From the NCBI GenBank assembly GCA_949317995.1, contig OX439044.1:49432166-49496165 (forward strand): a DNA stretch of 64,000 bases, written 5' to 3'. The notes under the pieces are model-generated. The model was given only the letters and a program-made list of their open reading frames with translations, was not told where the DNA came from and did not search any database. Source of the stretch: Acholoe squamosa. Lineage: Eukaryota > Annelida > Polychaeta > Phyllodocida > Polynoidae. Positions 22,013 to 34,790 of this stretch are shown here, one piece after another. Every line of letters begins with the position of its first letter. The first letter of the stretch is position 1. A program made the position numbers and the translations under genes.

Positions 22013-22269
22013 TAACACACATTATATGTTTATTACAGTATATTATAGGGCTAATAGATGTGCAAAACATGTAATGTGGAGGTGGGAGGAAATGTCTCAT
22101 GCCCATAGATTTAATCTATTGGATATCGTTTACTACAGTGAGTTTTCAATGTACTTGGTTGTATATATTTCTATTTCAAAACTTCGCCATATTATCACAA
22201 TAGATTTGGATATGGCAATAGCATTCATGGATATGGCAATAGTAATCTTACATAGCATTTACTGAAGAT

Positions 22270-24360
22270 AGATTCACCTCCACCCAAGCATCATTCCTCG
22301 ATGCCTCCCCTCCAGGTGCAGGTTTGAAAGTTGTTAAAGCAGGGATTACCCTGTTAATCTTGCCGTTAAAGGTGTTCAACTAGGCGGTTTTAGTAGGTGT
22401 CACAATTTGCATTCAATTACCCTCCTTTCATTGGGATGGTTATTTTTTCACATTTAACACGGAGGATGAGGATATTTCAAGAAGAATAAATGCTCAAAGG
22501 ATATATCAACAATAAGACTACAATAAATTAGAAAGGCCTTGTAAATGTGCCTTTTATATGCAATGGATAGCCGTTGCATGGTGGACGTTTATGCTCTAGT
22601 AGGCATAACAAAATAACTTAGAAAATATACAGTTGTACATTAAGTGAGGTAAAATGCATCGTATAATATACTTAAAACCAGCAAAAACACTTACTGATCA
22701 CAAATACACATAACCTGTGTTGTTGGTGTAGGGCTGTTTGCGCCCATGGTTCCTTGCAGCCAGCAGCCTCAAGCCCCAAACTCCTCTTCGAATAGAAATA
22801 AAAAGAAATTCGCTCCAAACTCTATGTAGGGAAGGCTTGGCCCTTGTGCCTGATTAATGATGACCATATCAAATGAGCATTCTATTCCTACATGCAGCTG
22901 TACTGTACCGGAAGTGGAATGAATAGGCTAGGGAATCTAAGTTGACCTATTGACCTTGTCCACCATCGATACAATTATACGGCAGTGCCGCTGCCTAGGA
23001 GACCTAGGTGTCCTTGACCTTGATATCAACCTTGACCTCACCCTGGGGTTGACCTTAGAGTCCAGCGGTCAGTATAAGCCACCTTCTTCCTGCAAACCAC
23101 TCTCACCAAAAGGGAACTCCTAGTTTTATATGTGGCAGAGAAAATTGTTCGTTCTAAGAATGCCAGCAAGCTTATAAACTTGGCGGTTTGTCCACCTTTG
23201 TATCTTATAAATAATTATTTATGGCTGTTTTGACTCTTGGAGATACCTGGAGGGGACATACCTCCAAGAACCCTGAATGGTCATTGCGCATTGGATGATT
23301 AATGTTGCACAACCAGCTCTCAATTGATGTAGATTCAATGTTTATGTCAGATGAATTTTGTGCCCAGTGTGATAATCCTATTATTTCCAATCTTGTATTC
23401 TAATGTTCAAAAAGAAGTGATTAGGGCCTAATGTAAACCTAAAGCTTATAATCACTGAGATCACAAGAAACAAAGGGATTTTACCCTTATATAGATTCAT
23501 TTGTTCCTATCATCATTACCCTTTTCAATACTATGTGTCCCCCCTCTCCCCCTCCCTCTCTCTAGCATGAATATATTCCTCCAATGCAAAGAATTCCTCA
23601 TCTCCTAATGCCTTTGGATACCACTCCAAACATTACCACCAGCCTTTTCACCTGAAATCCACTAGCCAAGTCAGTTTAAACTCAGAGCCATCCCTTCACA
23701 AAATAAACTCAGTCCATCCCATCCCCAAATCTGATAGGTAGCCCCAGCCTTGGGCTCTACACACTCTTTTTCAGAACTAGTCAAATTCAATAAAGACATT
23801 GGTGGCACACAACCCGCACCAGGGTCAGGACGGGTGACCAAGTGGACGCGTCTTCATTTCCATCTGACTGGCGGTATCTAGTTAGCCTCCATCTCAATCA
23901 GAACATGATTCACTTTAGAAAACACACATTCACTGTAGAATAATGGTGCATCGTCCGTAAGGCCGACCCATCGTCAGTGTTAATGGAGGAAGGGGTACTT
24001 TTCAAATACAAGCCTATTTGCGACTATAGTTAAAAGACTAATCATTAGAATATGTCTGCTTATAGTTTTGACAAACTTCATTTGGATGGGTAATTAATTT
24101 TACGTGGACCTCATTAAAGACTACCGTATCAATAAATCACAAACTCAAACTAAGTTTTAAAGATGAAGTGCATGCCCATCACCGGATAAGGCGGGACTGT
24201 GAAAAGAGAAAATGTTCATTTCTTATTCCTACTTTCCATCCTATCACAGGTGCAGGATATTGATTGATTCAGGGGTAACGAGTGCCATTGCAGAGATTTT
24301 TTTCCAACGTTATACTATGTGTGTAATAAAAATGGTATGCTGGGGAACATCATGTTATAT
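22270..24360. other. Anonymous stretch
   Basis: No gene recognised. TGACCT-type half-sites cluster at 22940-23055. The region is otherwise unremarkable. Confidence 0.4.
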
Positions 24361-24363
24361 TTA

Positions 24364-24690
24364 TTAGAGTCCAACACGCCCCGAGTGGCCTACTCTTGAA
24401 CTACCAGCCTCGATTTGGCAGCTTGTAATGGAGACTTTTCGCCTCCTCCAAGCACATCCTGAGCCAACCACCAAAGGCACACTATATACCAGATCTCTGC
24501 TTGGAGAACTGGGTTGAGGAGGGATGCTGGGGGGAGGCAGGAAAGGCGCTTGGAGCATCGATTGGCGGGAAATAAACCAATTTAGACTGACCACATAACT
24601 GACCATCAAATCAGGCCACACTGCCTCCTCACACCCCGGCCGTTCACCCCGCCCACTACGACACTGCTCCCTGCCTCCAGGGCCGGGCAT
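24364..24690 (-). CDS. G+C-rich ORF, 108 aa, unrecognised
   Basis: Minus-strand ORF in a G+C-rich island; it reads MPGPGGREQCRSGRGERP at the start and ends SSRVGHSGRVGL at TAA, which overlaps an AATAAA hexamer. Low-complexity Gly, Arg, Pro and Ser make chance opening likely. A TGCCTCCCCCCAG acceptor-like site lies inside, so only the distal half might be an exon. Confidence 0.15.
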   Translation of the reverse strand: MPGPGGREQCRSGRGERPGCEEAVWPDLMVSYVVSLNWFISRQSMLQAPFLPPPSIPPQPSSPSRDLVYSVPLVVGSGCAWRRRKVSITSCQIEAGSSRVGHSGRVGL

Positions 24691-24891
24691 TTAGTTATAG
24701 GCCCACATCCACACGCCAGTACAAATTGGGGAAAAGAGATGGGCTATAGCGGGTAGGATGTGTATATCGTTAACCTGCTCTCACCAATCATTCAATTTAC
24801 CTATGAGCTTCTTTCATTAAATTCAATAATACCTACAGAATCCGGGTGTATTTCAAATAAAAAGGTACCTCTGGTTATTTAGAGGGTCACA

Positions 24892-25327
24892 AATCATAGA
24901 AAGTGTGCATATGGGGCCTTACATGTCATTCGCCCAGACATGTGCCCAGAAAAAGAATTCTTATAAGTATGCTTCTTTTACAATAGCAAGGACACATCTG
25001 ACATAAATGATAATGTGATTTTCTTAATCTACAGGTCAAAATAGTCTGGACCTGAGATTTTCATGGAGGTATGAAGATTGTTTCTGTAGGAAATTAAGCC
25101 CTCAACATGGCTTGTAACTCAAATGTCATTCTCCCAGACACAATTTCGCCCAGACAATTTTAGTCATTTTGGGTACATTTTACCCCCCTGGAGCCCAAAA
25201 TATGCATATGGGACTATCAAAACCCATATGTAACATGACACTTTGAGCCAAAGAAATAGAGGGGGAAACTAAAATTAGGGACTGGAATACCTCCAAATTC
25301 GTCATATGCAAACTTTCTATGATTTTC
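24892..25327. mobile_element. 436 bp TIR element
   Basis: Left end AAATCATAGAAAGTGTGCAT is matched inverted at the right (ATGCAAACTTTCTATGATTT). Inside, the phrase TCGCCCAGACA / TTCGCCCAGACAA recurs. No ORF of note; a non-autonomous DNA element. Confidence 0.75.
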
Positions 25328-28066
25328 GACCAGAGGATACTCACCACAGTCTTTCATCCGCTGTGAGTCCTATGTACATTAGCTTGGATATGCTGAGATT
25401 CTGGATATTTGCCTTTGGTAGGTAGCTAGACTCGGACAGATATATCTACTGCCAAATAGAGTCGACTCAATTTCATTTATCAAAACAAAATTTTCCAAAT
25501 CTAATAATGGATGCAATAAATAGGGTCTCTATTATAATCTAGAGATATACATTCTAATGATAATAACAGATTTCAGCAGCACATTACTGCACAATATATT
25601 TTAAGCAACGTGTTAGACCATTTTCTGAGTTAGGTATTTAGAATTATTTACATGCTGAGGGATGGTTTGCAAAAGACTCACCCCCATGACATATTAGGGT
25701 CTGTAACCCCTTCATGAGCAAAATTCGGCAAGTGCATCTGGGCATTTTATAAACTGGCATGCGTGTCACAGCACTGGGCAAAATCATTTCAAAAATTGAC
25801 TGACATAGAAAATGAATTAAAGGGCAGTTTTGAAAATTGACTGACATAGAAAATGAATTAAAGGACAGTTTTTCAAGGTTGACATATGCATTGGAAACGG
25901 TTTACACTGCGATGTACATTGTCATATGGGTGTCCACGTTAAGACATAAATCTTCGCACATTGACTCAAAGAGACTCCCTATCACGGGCTCTGATCACCT
26001 CTACTTTCTGGCATCTAAGGGCCACTCGTTTATTGGCAATCAACCTCCCTAAGTGCTGCTGTTAATCAGAGGGTCCAGTGATGTTAATAATTCAGTAGCT
26101 GACAAAAGTGAAACTTCTAGATGGAATCACTTAAGTAACATTATGATTTAATTTACAAGCTGGATACTGAGCAACACCAAAAAGACGAGAAGTGGAAACA
26201 GTAAATTACCATTGGTAATCGGTATTATTTGTCAGAGATAATTAATTGACACATACCTTTTATAACATAAGGAAATACAGATGCTTTCCTGTAAACTATA
26301 GTCATAGGCCATAAAGTGGGATTCCAGCTTTTAACCAGATGATAACATACGTGATATAGGCATTATTCATATTCAACACAATTCGAAAACACATCCTCAC
26401 AGTTGAAGTGGCCGTCCTCTCTTGGCCACTGCTTAGGAGCAAAAATAAAAGGCAAGAAGCCAAGTGTTTTCGTGCATCCCACCGTGTGTGACCAACGTTC
26501 AAAGGATCAGTGGGACAGTCAATTAGGATTTCAGCTTTCTTAAAGGCCCTCCTTTCTTAGTCAAGATGTCCTCCTCCAAAATGGAATTATTAAACAATGC
26601 ATGGCTTGGCTTCGGAGAAATCCCCAAGCACCTTCCAGATGCTCTTTTCTGACAATGCATTGTCAGCACTGCCGGCAGAGTTTCTTAAATCATGAACTTT
26701 ATGTACAATTTTCTTTTTGTTTCCCAAGGCCGCTGGCCAAGAAAATATCATTTACTTTCGACATATCTACCAATCAACTCGCTTATACAGGTATAAAGCA
26801 TGACATTAGCAATCGCCCTTTTGCAATGAAATAATAAAGGGGTCAATACAATTATTAAAGATCGGAAAAGGTCAAGCAAAATATTTTTGAGTAGTCCTAT
26901 AGGACTACTCAAAGATATCTATAGGTTAAGTGAGGGAAAACCTTATTTTTTTAAGTTATGGTTTGGCATTAACCTTACGTACTGGGGTAGTCATCTTTGC
27001 TTTTTTAGATACACTAAAAATGCGCCTGTATAGGACTCAGTATGGAGGCCTAGTGGAGCCGCCATTTTGAATTTCGCTGGTTGAGTTAAAACCCACTGAT
27101 AACACATACCATGATGGGTACCTTGTCCCTGGTTAACACCCACTTCCAGGGACATGCTGGTGCCATCTTATCAGTTTGTATCGCCGGAATCAGCTCCAGA
27201 CCAGCTAGTGGCCAATACACACTTGGCTTATATACGGACTTAGCAGGATTAACTATTAGGCAATGAGATAATTCCAAATATTCACTGCAGCCCTCTCGGG
27301 GGCCAACTGGTACCCATCTGATAGTTCTTATCAGATGAACTCCCTGGTAACAAGCTCCAGCAATGGCCGTGCCCATGGGACAACCTGCTACCTCGGAATA
27401 CATGGACCAGTGTTATACCACTATCTGTGTAAAGAGACGCTGGCTCCAGATTCTGCTTACAGCTGCAACCAAGACTACGAACTTGTGATTACAGGCTTTA
27501 AAGGCCACCTTTAATTCAAAGACGGTGAATAGAAGACGAATGTCCACCTTTCAACACAGAACAATTGTAGAATCAGGTGCCCCATGCTCTCACAATCCTC
27601 AAGGGTGTGAAGAAAAAGGTCCCAGAAGATTGTCTGCTTCTGACAGCAAGGACTGGACCAAAAAGACACCTTCCATGCGGTTAACTCCATAGAGGACTGA
27701 TATTTAAGGAGCTTGCCGCAAAGTGCTTTGTTTTATGGCTCTTGAAGAAATTCCCAACAAAGCAACGGAAATGCCAGGCGAAAGTAAATGGCTCTTTGAA
27801 TGGCTAACCGTTTCAAGAGAATTCATGGAAGAGCTTTCGAAAAGTACCCATAAAAACTTCGTGGATTGATCAAACATTACGAGCGTTTGCCAAAGTTTGA
27901 TTTTTCAAGGAGATTTTGTACATTTGGTAAGGATGATTCAAAAATGTTATCACCTGATTCTACAATTGTTATGATGGCAAGTCGATATATAACTAATCAT
28001 ATTTCTCTTTGACTTGTCAATTTAGTCTCTGAATACAAAGCGATGTTTCTTACACTGATCTGCTAT
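25328..28066. other. Anonymous stretch with a short duplication and a hairpin
   Basis: A 42 bp direct duplication (AATTGACTGACATAGAAAAT core) lies at 25793-25876. A 28 bp perfect palindrome (TTTGAGTAGTCCTA / TAGGACTACTCAAA) lies at 26886-26913. A minus-strand ORF at 27086-27403 (105 aa) has no recognised motif. Confidence 0.4.
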
Positions 28067-28069
28067 TTA

Positions 28070-28624
28070 AGGCCAAATCCCACAACGCGAAATCGTTGTG
28101 AAATAGGATATGTGGGTGCTTAGCCGATATTGGGTTGGTAATATCATCTAGGGAAGACCTATAAAGGCTAAGAATTCTAAGATTTTCTTCACAAAGGGCT
28201 TGAAATCACTGTGATAGACTCAAAATCCCTGTGATTTAGAGGAAAACGGCAGTTTTTAGGCAATCAGAAGAGGTGTGTCTTTGATAAATCAGGAGCCAAG
28301 TTCCACATACTACAGTCATAATGGGGTTCTGTTTGTGATTTATGCAAGCCATGCACATTTGTTTATGCCATGCAGGAGACCATTGCAAACCACAGAAAAT
28401 TGCATGTCAGAGACTCTATCTCTGTGAATCATTCTAGTAACTCATCTGTGCAGTAATGAAAATCACAGAGATTCCCCTGCTACTATCAGCTATAGTCGGA
28501 TTTGGAGTGGTAAGAAGTGCAGTGAGTACCCTTGTGATTTAGGAAATTGGCAAGAGTCCAATGTTGCCGATATCCAGAATGACAGACATTTCAGACCCAT
28601 TTCTCACGTAGTGGGATTTGGCCT
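28070..28624. mobile_element. 555 bp PIF/Harbinger-like MITE with TTA target duplication
   Basis: TIRs AGGCCAAATCCCACAACG (left) and its inverse with one change (right, CGTAGTGGGATTTGGCCT). The trinucleotide TTA directly flanks both ends (28067-28069 and 28625-28627). A TTA/TAA target duplication and GGCC-type ends fit PIF/Harbinger. The interior holds repeated CACTGTGAT / CCCTGTGATTTAG and CACAGAGATTCCCCTG words and no transposase ORF. Confidence 0.8.
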
Positions 28625-28627
28625 TTA

Positions 28628-29317
28628 CATTGGATGTTACACACAATTATAGTGCAGTCATCTGAAACTGGCAAACACAATGTACATCTATGTTTTTTTT
28701 TCATTTCTTCATATCATCTGGAAATGGATGAAGGAAATTTCTTTCTCCCTCTAAAAAAGAAAAATACATGAAGTAAAGAAAAGCAAAGGACGGAAGAGCA
28801 AAATCTGTGAAAACCTGCCAAACCTCAGAGCATTTTTATGAAGATCCTTTATACTAAAGAAGATGCCTGTTTGAAATCAATTTCAAACCCCGGGCTTTTT
28901 GAAGAAGACCAAAAGGCCACACTCAAACGTGTATTCAGACAAAATGAACGCTGCACATCAGAGGGAAACAACACACAGCGGGGAGCAGACGACTTTCAGA
29001 AACAGAGACGCTGAAGCACTGGCATTGGGCCATTGACGGTAAACTAGTGGTGCTGACAGGTACTGGCACAATATGTGTGGCGGTAGGTCTTGTAATGTTG
29101 TGGGCAGTTCATTGAAGTATGCAACAATTGATGAGTCTGCCGTATTTACAATGGATATTGTGGCAGATACCATATTTCTTTCTTCTCTTTGCTGAACGTT
29201 TAATAAGTGTGTCATAATTTTCTTTACTAACAAGGAAATCTGACATGGATTTCGGTAATTTCTGTCTGTCTCTTAGAAATAGTGTGTTGAACAAGTGGTA
29301 AAGCGTCAAAATGCTAC
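28628..29317. other. Anonymous stretch upstream of the tRNA terminator
   Basis: No gene recognised; two short overlapping minus-strand ORFs without motifs. Confidence 0.4.
29308..29311 (-). terminator. Pol III terminator of the tRNA gene
   Basis: TTTT on the minus strand six bases downstream of the discriminator base of the tRNA-Gly gene. It is the minimal RNA polymerase III stop signal. Confidence 0.75.
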
Positions 29318-29388
29318 TGCACCGCCCGGGAATCGAACACGGGTCGTAAGAATGGGAATCTTACATGATACCACTACACCAGCGATGC
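29318..29388 (-). tRNA. tRNA-Gly (anticodon CCC)
   Basis: Minus-strand 71 nt sequence beginning GCATCGCTGGTGTAGTGG (box A) and containing TGTTCGATTCCCGGGCGG (box B). The acceptor stem GCATCGC pairs with GCGGTGC (one T-G wobble) and the discriminator is A. The anticodon arm GTAAGA-TTCCCAT-TCTTAC gives anticodon CCC. The length and sequence are very close to the conserved animal tRNA-Gly-CCC. One T-stem pair is a T/C mismatch (position 52-62). TTTT starts six bases after the 3' end, a proper Pol III terminator. CCA is not encoded, as expected in eukaryotes. Confidence 0.92.
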
Positions 29389-30566
29389 TGTTGTGCCAAC
29401 AGTGCCAATAGACAGACACAGATGGAACCTCTTTGTATTTTAAATACAAAGACATCAATTACTTCAAATCTTGAATTTGAAAGATCGCACATTACTTGTA
29501 CAAAAATGTTCGGTGGTCGTTTCATGCCCACCCTGCAGTAGCCTAGAAAAAGAACACCTAAAAAAGGTATTTTCCGGCTACCTGGCCACAGTAAGGTAAG
29601 TCGGATTTTAGTCATATGCCTAATTTGAGGACATCATAGGCCTATGTAAGTGGGCTTCAATGGTCTTTATGGTAAAGAATAGTTAACTTCTGGAATTATT
29701 GCAACCTGACTGCAACAAAGGATCTATCTACTAATGTTTCACTTTGCCAATAAAAGTTTGGAATCAGTGTAAAAAAATCCTTTGAATGATTATGAAAATT
29801 TCTTGAGAAATTCTGAGGTCGGTCCTCTTTGGCTGAGGCCGGTGACCAGAAAGCAAACTTCTTTTGGCCTATGACTTGTTAGCACTACATTCTGACTTAT
29901 AAATGTTTACAAGGGCCTTTGTTATGAGGTGTCTTTTAAAGGGTTAAATTCCCTGGGATTGTTAAAGTGACCGGTTACCAGATTTCCACATGAAAACAGT
30001 GTTGCCGTATACGGCACATGGCTATTGTATTATTGACCAATGGGAGGCATCCCTGGCATAAACTGTGGAGTCGGGGGCTGAAGGTGTTAGTCATAATGGC
30101 GGCCCCCAGCTGATAATGGCTATGTAAGCTATAGGCTAAATCAGGCGGCTTTATGATCACGTCAACGACGTGGGTTAAGCGTCATTGACGTGGGTCGTGG
30201 GTTTTCTTGTGTACCATCGACTGTACATTACATGGTAGGCCTGCCATAGCTATAGACACCGGTTTCCGGTTCCTGTTTCTGACGAGCATGCCCAGTCCGT
30301 GGGTTCTTCTTTTTTTATCGCGCCACCGCAGTCGAGTCCCGGCATGCATATCGCGACCCACATTAGGCTGGTTTCCCGCCTGTCACTGCCCTGCTGCATA
30401 TTGGTTTGGAACCTGCCCAGAACCAGCGAAACCATCATAGTGGCCACGGCTAGGGATGAAGGTCGGCTCTGAAAGAACTCCACTAACTCGTCATCATAAC
30501 ACGTCTTTAAGAGACTACATTGATTAGTTATCTTTTTTTCTTGTTCAGGCACGCTTTAGTGCGTTA
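29389..30566. other. Flank of the tRNA gene; CpG-richer patch at 30050-30420
   Basis: AATGGCGGCCC, GATCACGTCAACGACGTGGG and GTCATTGACGTGGGTCGTGGG form a CpG-rich patch at 30095-30200 with CRE-like half-sites. ORFs exist on both strands at 30207-30552 (77 and 100 codons) with no recognised family. It could be a promoter or first-exon region, but the evidence is weak. Confidence 0.3.
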
Positions 30567-30567
30567 T

Positions 30568-30690
30568 TATGGAGGTTTAGCAAGCACGACGTACGTCACC
30601 TTTTTCTGGTTTCACGCAGACGTACCAGTGCTGTAAGTATGCTGCACGTCTGCGTTATGTTGCCCACGTAGTCCTTGCTAAACCTCCCTA
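30568..30690. mobile_element. About 120 bp MITE
   Basis: Inverted ends GGAGGTTTAGCAAG (left, 30570) and CTTGCTAAACCTCC (right). The interior is rich in ACGTACGT and CACGTCTGCG words. Flanks show ATTAT/TAATAT. No coding capacity. Confidence 0.75.
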
Positions 30691-31880
30691 ATATGAAGGT
30701 CACACACAAATACATGTATTCGGTATTTAACAAGGTATCGGTATGGTATATGATGGGAAATCAATGTCACACCGATGATTTAATTTTACTTTGAACTGAC
30801 ATATAAGTGAATTGATTAACGGCACAAAGCAATCAGAAAGAAAATGCTGTGTAGGAAGTAATATGCTGTATCAATGTAATCAGAAGATTAGTTACGACAG
30901 CAAGAATAAACCTGTCATGTAAATCTCAAGTGCCCCCCCAAAGGGATTCGTGAGAGGGGGGTTCTGACAAGCTGGGTTCTTACATTCTTGTTCACACATG
31001 CAAGTGCTCCCCTTTGGCTTAGGCAATTTACTAGATATAGACCTCCATAGAACCCCAATAGGCCATTAATAGCCCCAAGATACCTTGAAATTCATGTTCC
31101 GTGCTGCATTATACCGACCCCTTTTGAAGGGCTAATCTACCCTGGATGGTCGGTATTCCTAATAGGTAGACTTGCCAGTGATGGTCATCACGACCTTTGG
31201 AATAATGCAGTTATCCACTATAGCCGTAAACGTATTAATTCAACGTGAAACTCCCAGTCCACACCATCACCTTATCTCACTGCCCCTTATTGCCACATGA
31301 GACGTCTATGTTGTCATGACTAAGCTACTGTTACTATAGCAACATGTGTCCCAATGAAAGATGCGTGCTCACTTGCTGGACATTGCATGGGAGCACTTCC
31401 GGATTCATTTATCGAGCAGACGACATTTGGTGAAGGAGTTGACGCAGACGAAATTGACCTGTGACTGTAACTCGATTCGCGCTATTTCCTACCACTCACA
31501 AGACACCACCCTCCCCATTTTTACACTGAAAATATGAGGTTTAAATAATTAAATTAATATGATTATAAAGGTGTTTTCATCTTTTTGATGACGACTGCAC
31601 CTTCAGGCGCAATTGTAAATGGGCTATAAATACACCTGCGGTGCATACAGTACAGAATCCATTTCGGGTCATTGGTTTTATACCTACAACAAGTTTGAAG
31701 TTTTAACACTGTTTATTGGCTTCTCGAAACACTTAGACATAAGTTATTACAACAAGTCGCCAGGTGCGGTAAATGGTACAATAGTTATACACAGGTTCAT
31801 TTGAGTCATAATTGAAGTTCAGGTAGTTTCCATGAAACCATCATATGCAATTACACTAAACAAGAAGTACAATTCATATA
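30691..31880. other. Anonymous stretch
   Basis: No gene or repeat family recognised by eye; only short ORFs without motifs. Confidence 0.4.
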
Positions 31881-31882
31881 AG

Positions 31883-32330
31883 TCATACATTGCCCAAGGT
31901 GTTTAAGACCTCTCCTTTCAGACATGCTTTAAAATTGTTTAGGGTATCCTTCTTTTGTATATCACTTGTCAAAGTTTCCCAAAGACGGTTACCTCTATAT
32001 AGCGGACTAACCCTGTATGATTCATAGACTGGTCGATTCACCTTTAACTTCTTCTTATCATGTCCTCTTAATAACCTAGGAGGTACCAATACAACTGTAT
32101 TCCAGAATAATAGGTACTCTACTGTATAATCCATGTGGCGAGCGGACAGTGTGGAGAGTACCCCGTGATCTTTTATGTAACCATACATCCCACATAATAA
32201 GTAGTGGATGTCGTCTTGTAACAATATCAAATACACCCTCAGTCGGTCACACCATAGTCAAAAGTGAGGGGTGACGACTCCGAGATCGGTCCACATCCAC
32301 GTCATTAACAACCCAAACACCAATGCCAGT
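31883..32330 (-). pseudogene. LINE reverse transcriptase, C-terminal remnant
   Basis: The minus-strand ORF of 117 codons ends with a tail typical of non-LTR retrotransposon ORF2: PVYESYRVSPLYRGNRLW followed by ETLTSDIQKKDTLNNFK and KACLKGEVLN. The R-x-x-x-x-Y-R-G-x-x-x-W-x-x-L pattern is found at the end of many Jockey/CR1/RTE-like elements. Upstream another frame carries LTFDYGVTD, like the P-x-F-D-Y-G-V motif of the same domain, broken by stops and frameshifts. The copy is 5'-truncated and dead. The clade cannot be given. Confidence 0.65.
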
Positions 32331-34380
32331 GTAGCATGACATATAGTGGTATGACGATTGTGCCTGTAGCTATCTTATGAAGTAAATCATCTCATTAAAC
32401 TATCCAGTGTATTTCGCTGGGGAGATTACAAGGAAGGCTATTATGGTAATTAAGTGGATTAAAGGGTGTGGCATAACATTGAATTCTGTGTTAAAATAAA
32501 AATCTGGCAAATTATCTTTTAATGCACTGATTCATTCCTGATGCAAATTCTGAAGCCAAAGGAATTCATATTTCTAATGTATAGGCCCTTTATGACCATT
32601 CAAAGTTCAATAATTATAATAACCGGTTTTATCAAAGGCGTTGAAAATAATAAGCATAAAATACGAATACAGTATTATCCTAACAACATGCCCAGTAAAC
32701 ACACATTCGTACATAGACGCTGGACACAGGTACATCTATATAGAATTTTGGTGCCAACTACGTAAATTTACTTGGTATGTGGACGTTAAAGTTTACTTGC
32801 GTCCTAGATATATGTAGATATGAGAGATACGTTTTCTACAATTTCTCCTACAAGAAAGCTACAAAATAGAGGGGGGAGGGGCACTTGAAAAACGTTGGTT
32901 TAAAAAATGCTACGTAGCATTTTGGTATGTTGTTTACTGGGTGGCTAGTGTACTCTGACTGCACTAGGGGGCGGCCATGGGCTGTAGGGTAACACCACAC
33001 ACCATGATGATGGAACTAACCCAGAAGTCTTTGCATACACAAGAAAATAGAGGCTTGTCTGCTTGAAAATGGGTTAATATAGTGTCTTTTGGCCGTTTAT
33101 AGACTCCATGATATACCACCTTTAGTGCTCTCTACTTGCTTGGTTTTGTGTCTACTATATGACCAGTGAATGCCCGTGAAAGTAATTTCTGCTCTTTTGA
33201 GTTGCTATGGTGATGTTCTTGAGGGTGATGAATAAATTTGTTTTTGTTATTGCTCTTCGTAGCCTCGACCAGTTAATGTCCCTTAGAACACAATTTTCTT
33301 TTTGCCTATTACAGCATGCCTACTTTAGATTTCCTCGTTAAGATTCAGTCCATTTTTCTTCTTCTGATAGTAGCCTCAGGACTCTAGCTTTTATTAACCT
33401 TTGAATAAAACTTTCAAAGGTTAAGTGGATGCTGTCATCACGACATTTTGGAAGGCGGGTGTCGCCTCCTTCGTTATATCATTAATGAAATGTAACAAAA
33501 CATGACACAATGGTGACTTTATTCACGCTCATTTCAGCTGCGATTTGGTAAATTGCTTGTCAAAATAGTCCAAACAGTTTCAGAGAGATGTCATCTTAAT
33601 TAACATAGAGTAGTATTTATCGATCAAATATTGAGGAACGGTCGATAAACCATTATCATACATAACCCATCGGATGGTACTAACAAATTAATCATCTTAA
33701 ACCAATTTTGAAGGTCTCAGTTGTCATCAAGTCTAAGTTCATACAATATCTTTCTCTGGAGAATCTAAATGACTTACATGATTTATTAAATAACATTCTA
33801 CACTACCCTCACTCCATCCTAAATGTTGGTGCACACCTATACCTTATCTTCTTCCTGCGTTATCTCCTACATACATACTCATTTCTTATCTTCCCTCCTA
33901 TTATACTGCTTGACACAGGCCATACTATTACCAGGACTGTCGACTACCAATTGTGTATTGTCCTGCCATACCAGAATGAGGAAGCCATCCAATCTATCCG
34001 TCAGCTGACTTCTTATTGCTGGGTCTGTATACTAATCACACTTCCCAGCTGGAGCATCCACTCCAGTGTTCTACAACTATCATTACCAACATAGGAATAG
34101 TCCCTGATGAGTCATCATTTATGGCTGGGAACCCTATCAAGTTCTCCTATGCAATGATCAGATAATGCGGTCATGTGAGCATACTTTAGTTTGTATTATT
34201 CCTTTAATTCAAGTTGGTTGCTTCATCAAGGGCATTCTGATCCACGAGAAATCCTGCTAAAAGAGAAGTAAGATAAGAGTGTCTGTTTGTTAGTTAAATT
34301 AAGAAGAACATTGTCTTTCTTGGAACTCATTCAATGTATTTGTGTAAAAGCATTACACTATTGTCTTAATTTAATCTAAG
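32331..34380. other. Anonymous stretch
   Basis: AAAATGCTACGTAGCATTTT, a perfect 20 bp palindrome, lies at about 32906-32925. A 128-codon plus-strand ORF at 33708-34094 has hydrophobic, Leu/Ile/Tyr-rich content and no motif. No other feature recognised. Confidence 0.4.
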
Positions 34381-34429
34381 CTATTTCGAATTTAACTGTG
34401 GCATGGAGATATAACAGCATGGTTTGCCA

Positions 34430-34516
34430 GTGCTCACCTGTTGTTTTGTGACAGAAATTTGACGTGCAGTCAAAATTTGATGGTCTGAATCTACCAAATA
34501 AAATACTAGAAAGAAA

Positions 34517-34563
<47 letters not shown>

Positions 34564-34790
34564 ATTGATTATCAAAGTAAACTCTCATGAGTTAACTATG
34601 TTAAAGCATAGACCTACACAGTATACTACTGTTCAGGTCCATGGTTAATGTGTTGTTTTGTGACACAATTCAAATTTAAATGTGCAGTCAAAATTTTGTA
34701 TTAGGAATCTACCAAATCAAGTATCAGGGAAAAAAGGCACACACACATATCACTTAAAGTAAATTATCATGAGCACACCATGATAAAGTG
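34430..34790 (+). repeat. Diverged tandem duplication, about 215 bp period, with (CA)n
   Basis: TGTTGTTTTGTGACA, then GTGCAGTCAAAATTT, then AATCTACCAAAT, then a CACACACA run, then AAAGTAAA.TCTCATGAG occurs at about 34438-34590 and again at about 34651-34775. In the first copy the CA run has grown to 40 bp (34520-34559). In the second it is only CACACACACA. Confidence 0.75.
34520..34559 (+). repeat. (CA)n microsatellite
   Basis: Uninterrupted CA dinucleotides for about 40 bp. Minus-strand ORFs with long valine-cysteine runs at 34376-34588 are translations of this repeat. Confidence 0.95.

Noticed and set aside
33708-34094. 128-codon ORF
   Set aside because: Leu/Ile/Tyr/His-rich low-information translation of A+T-rich DNA; no motif or splice sites.
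34376-34588. Valine-cysteine-rich ORFs
   Set aside because: Translation of the (CA)n microsatellite.
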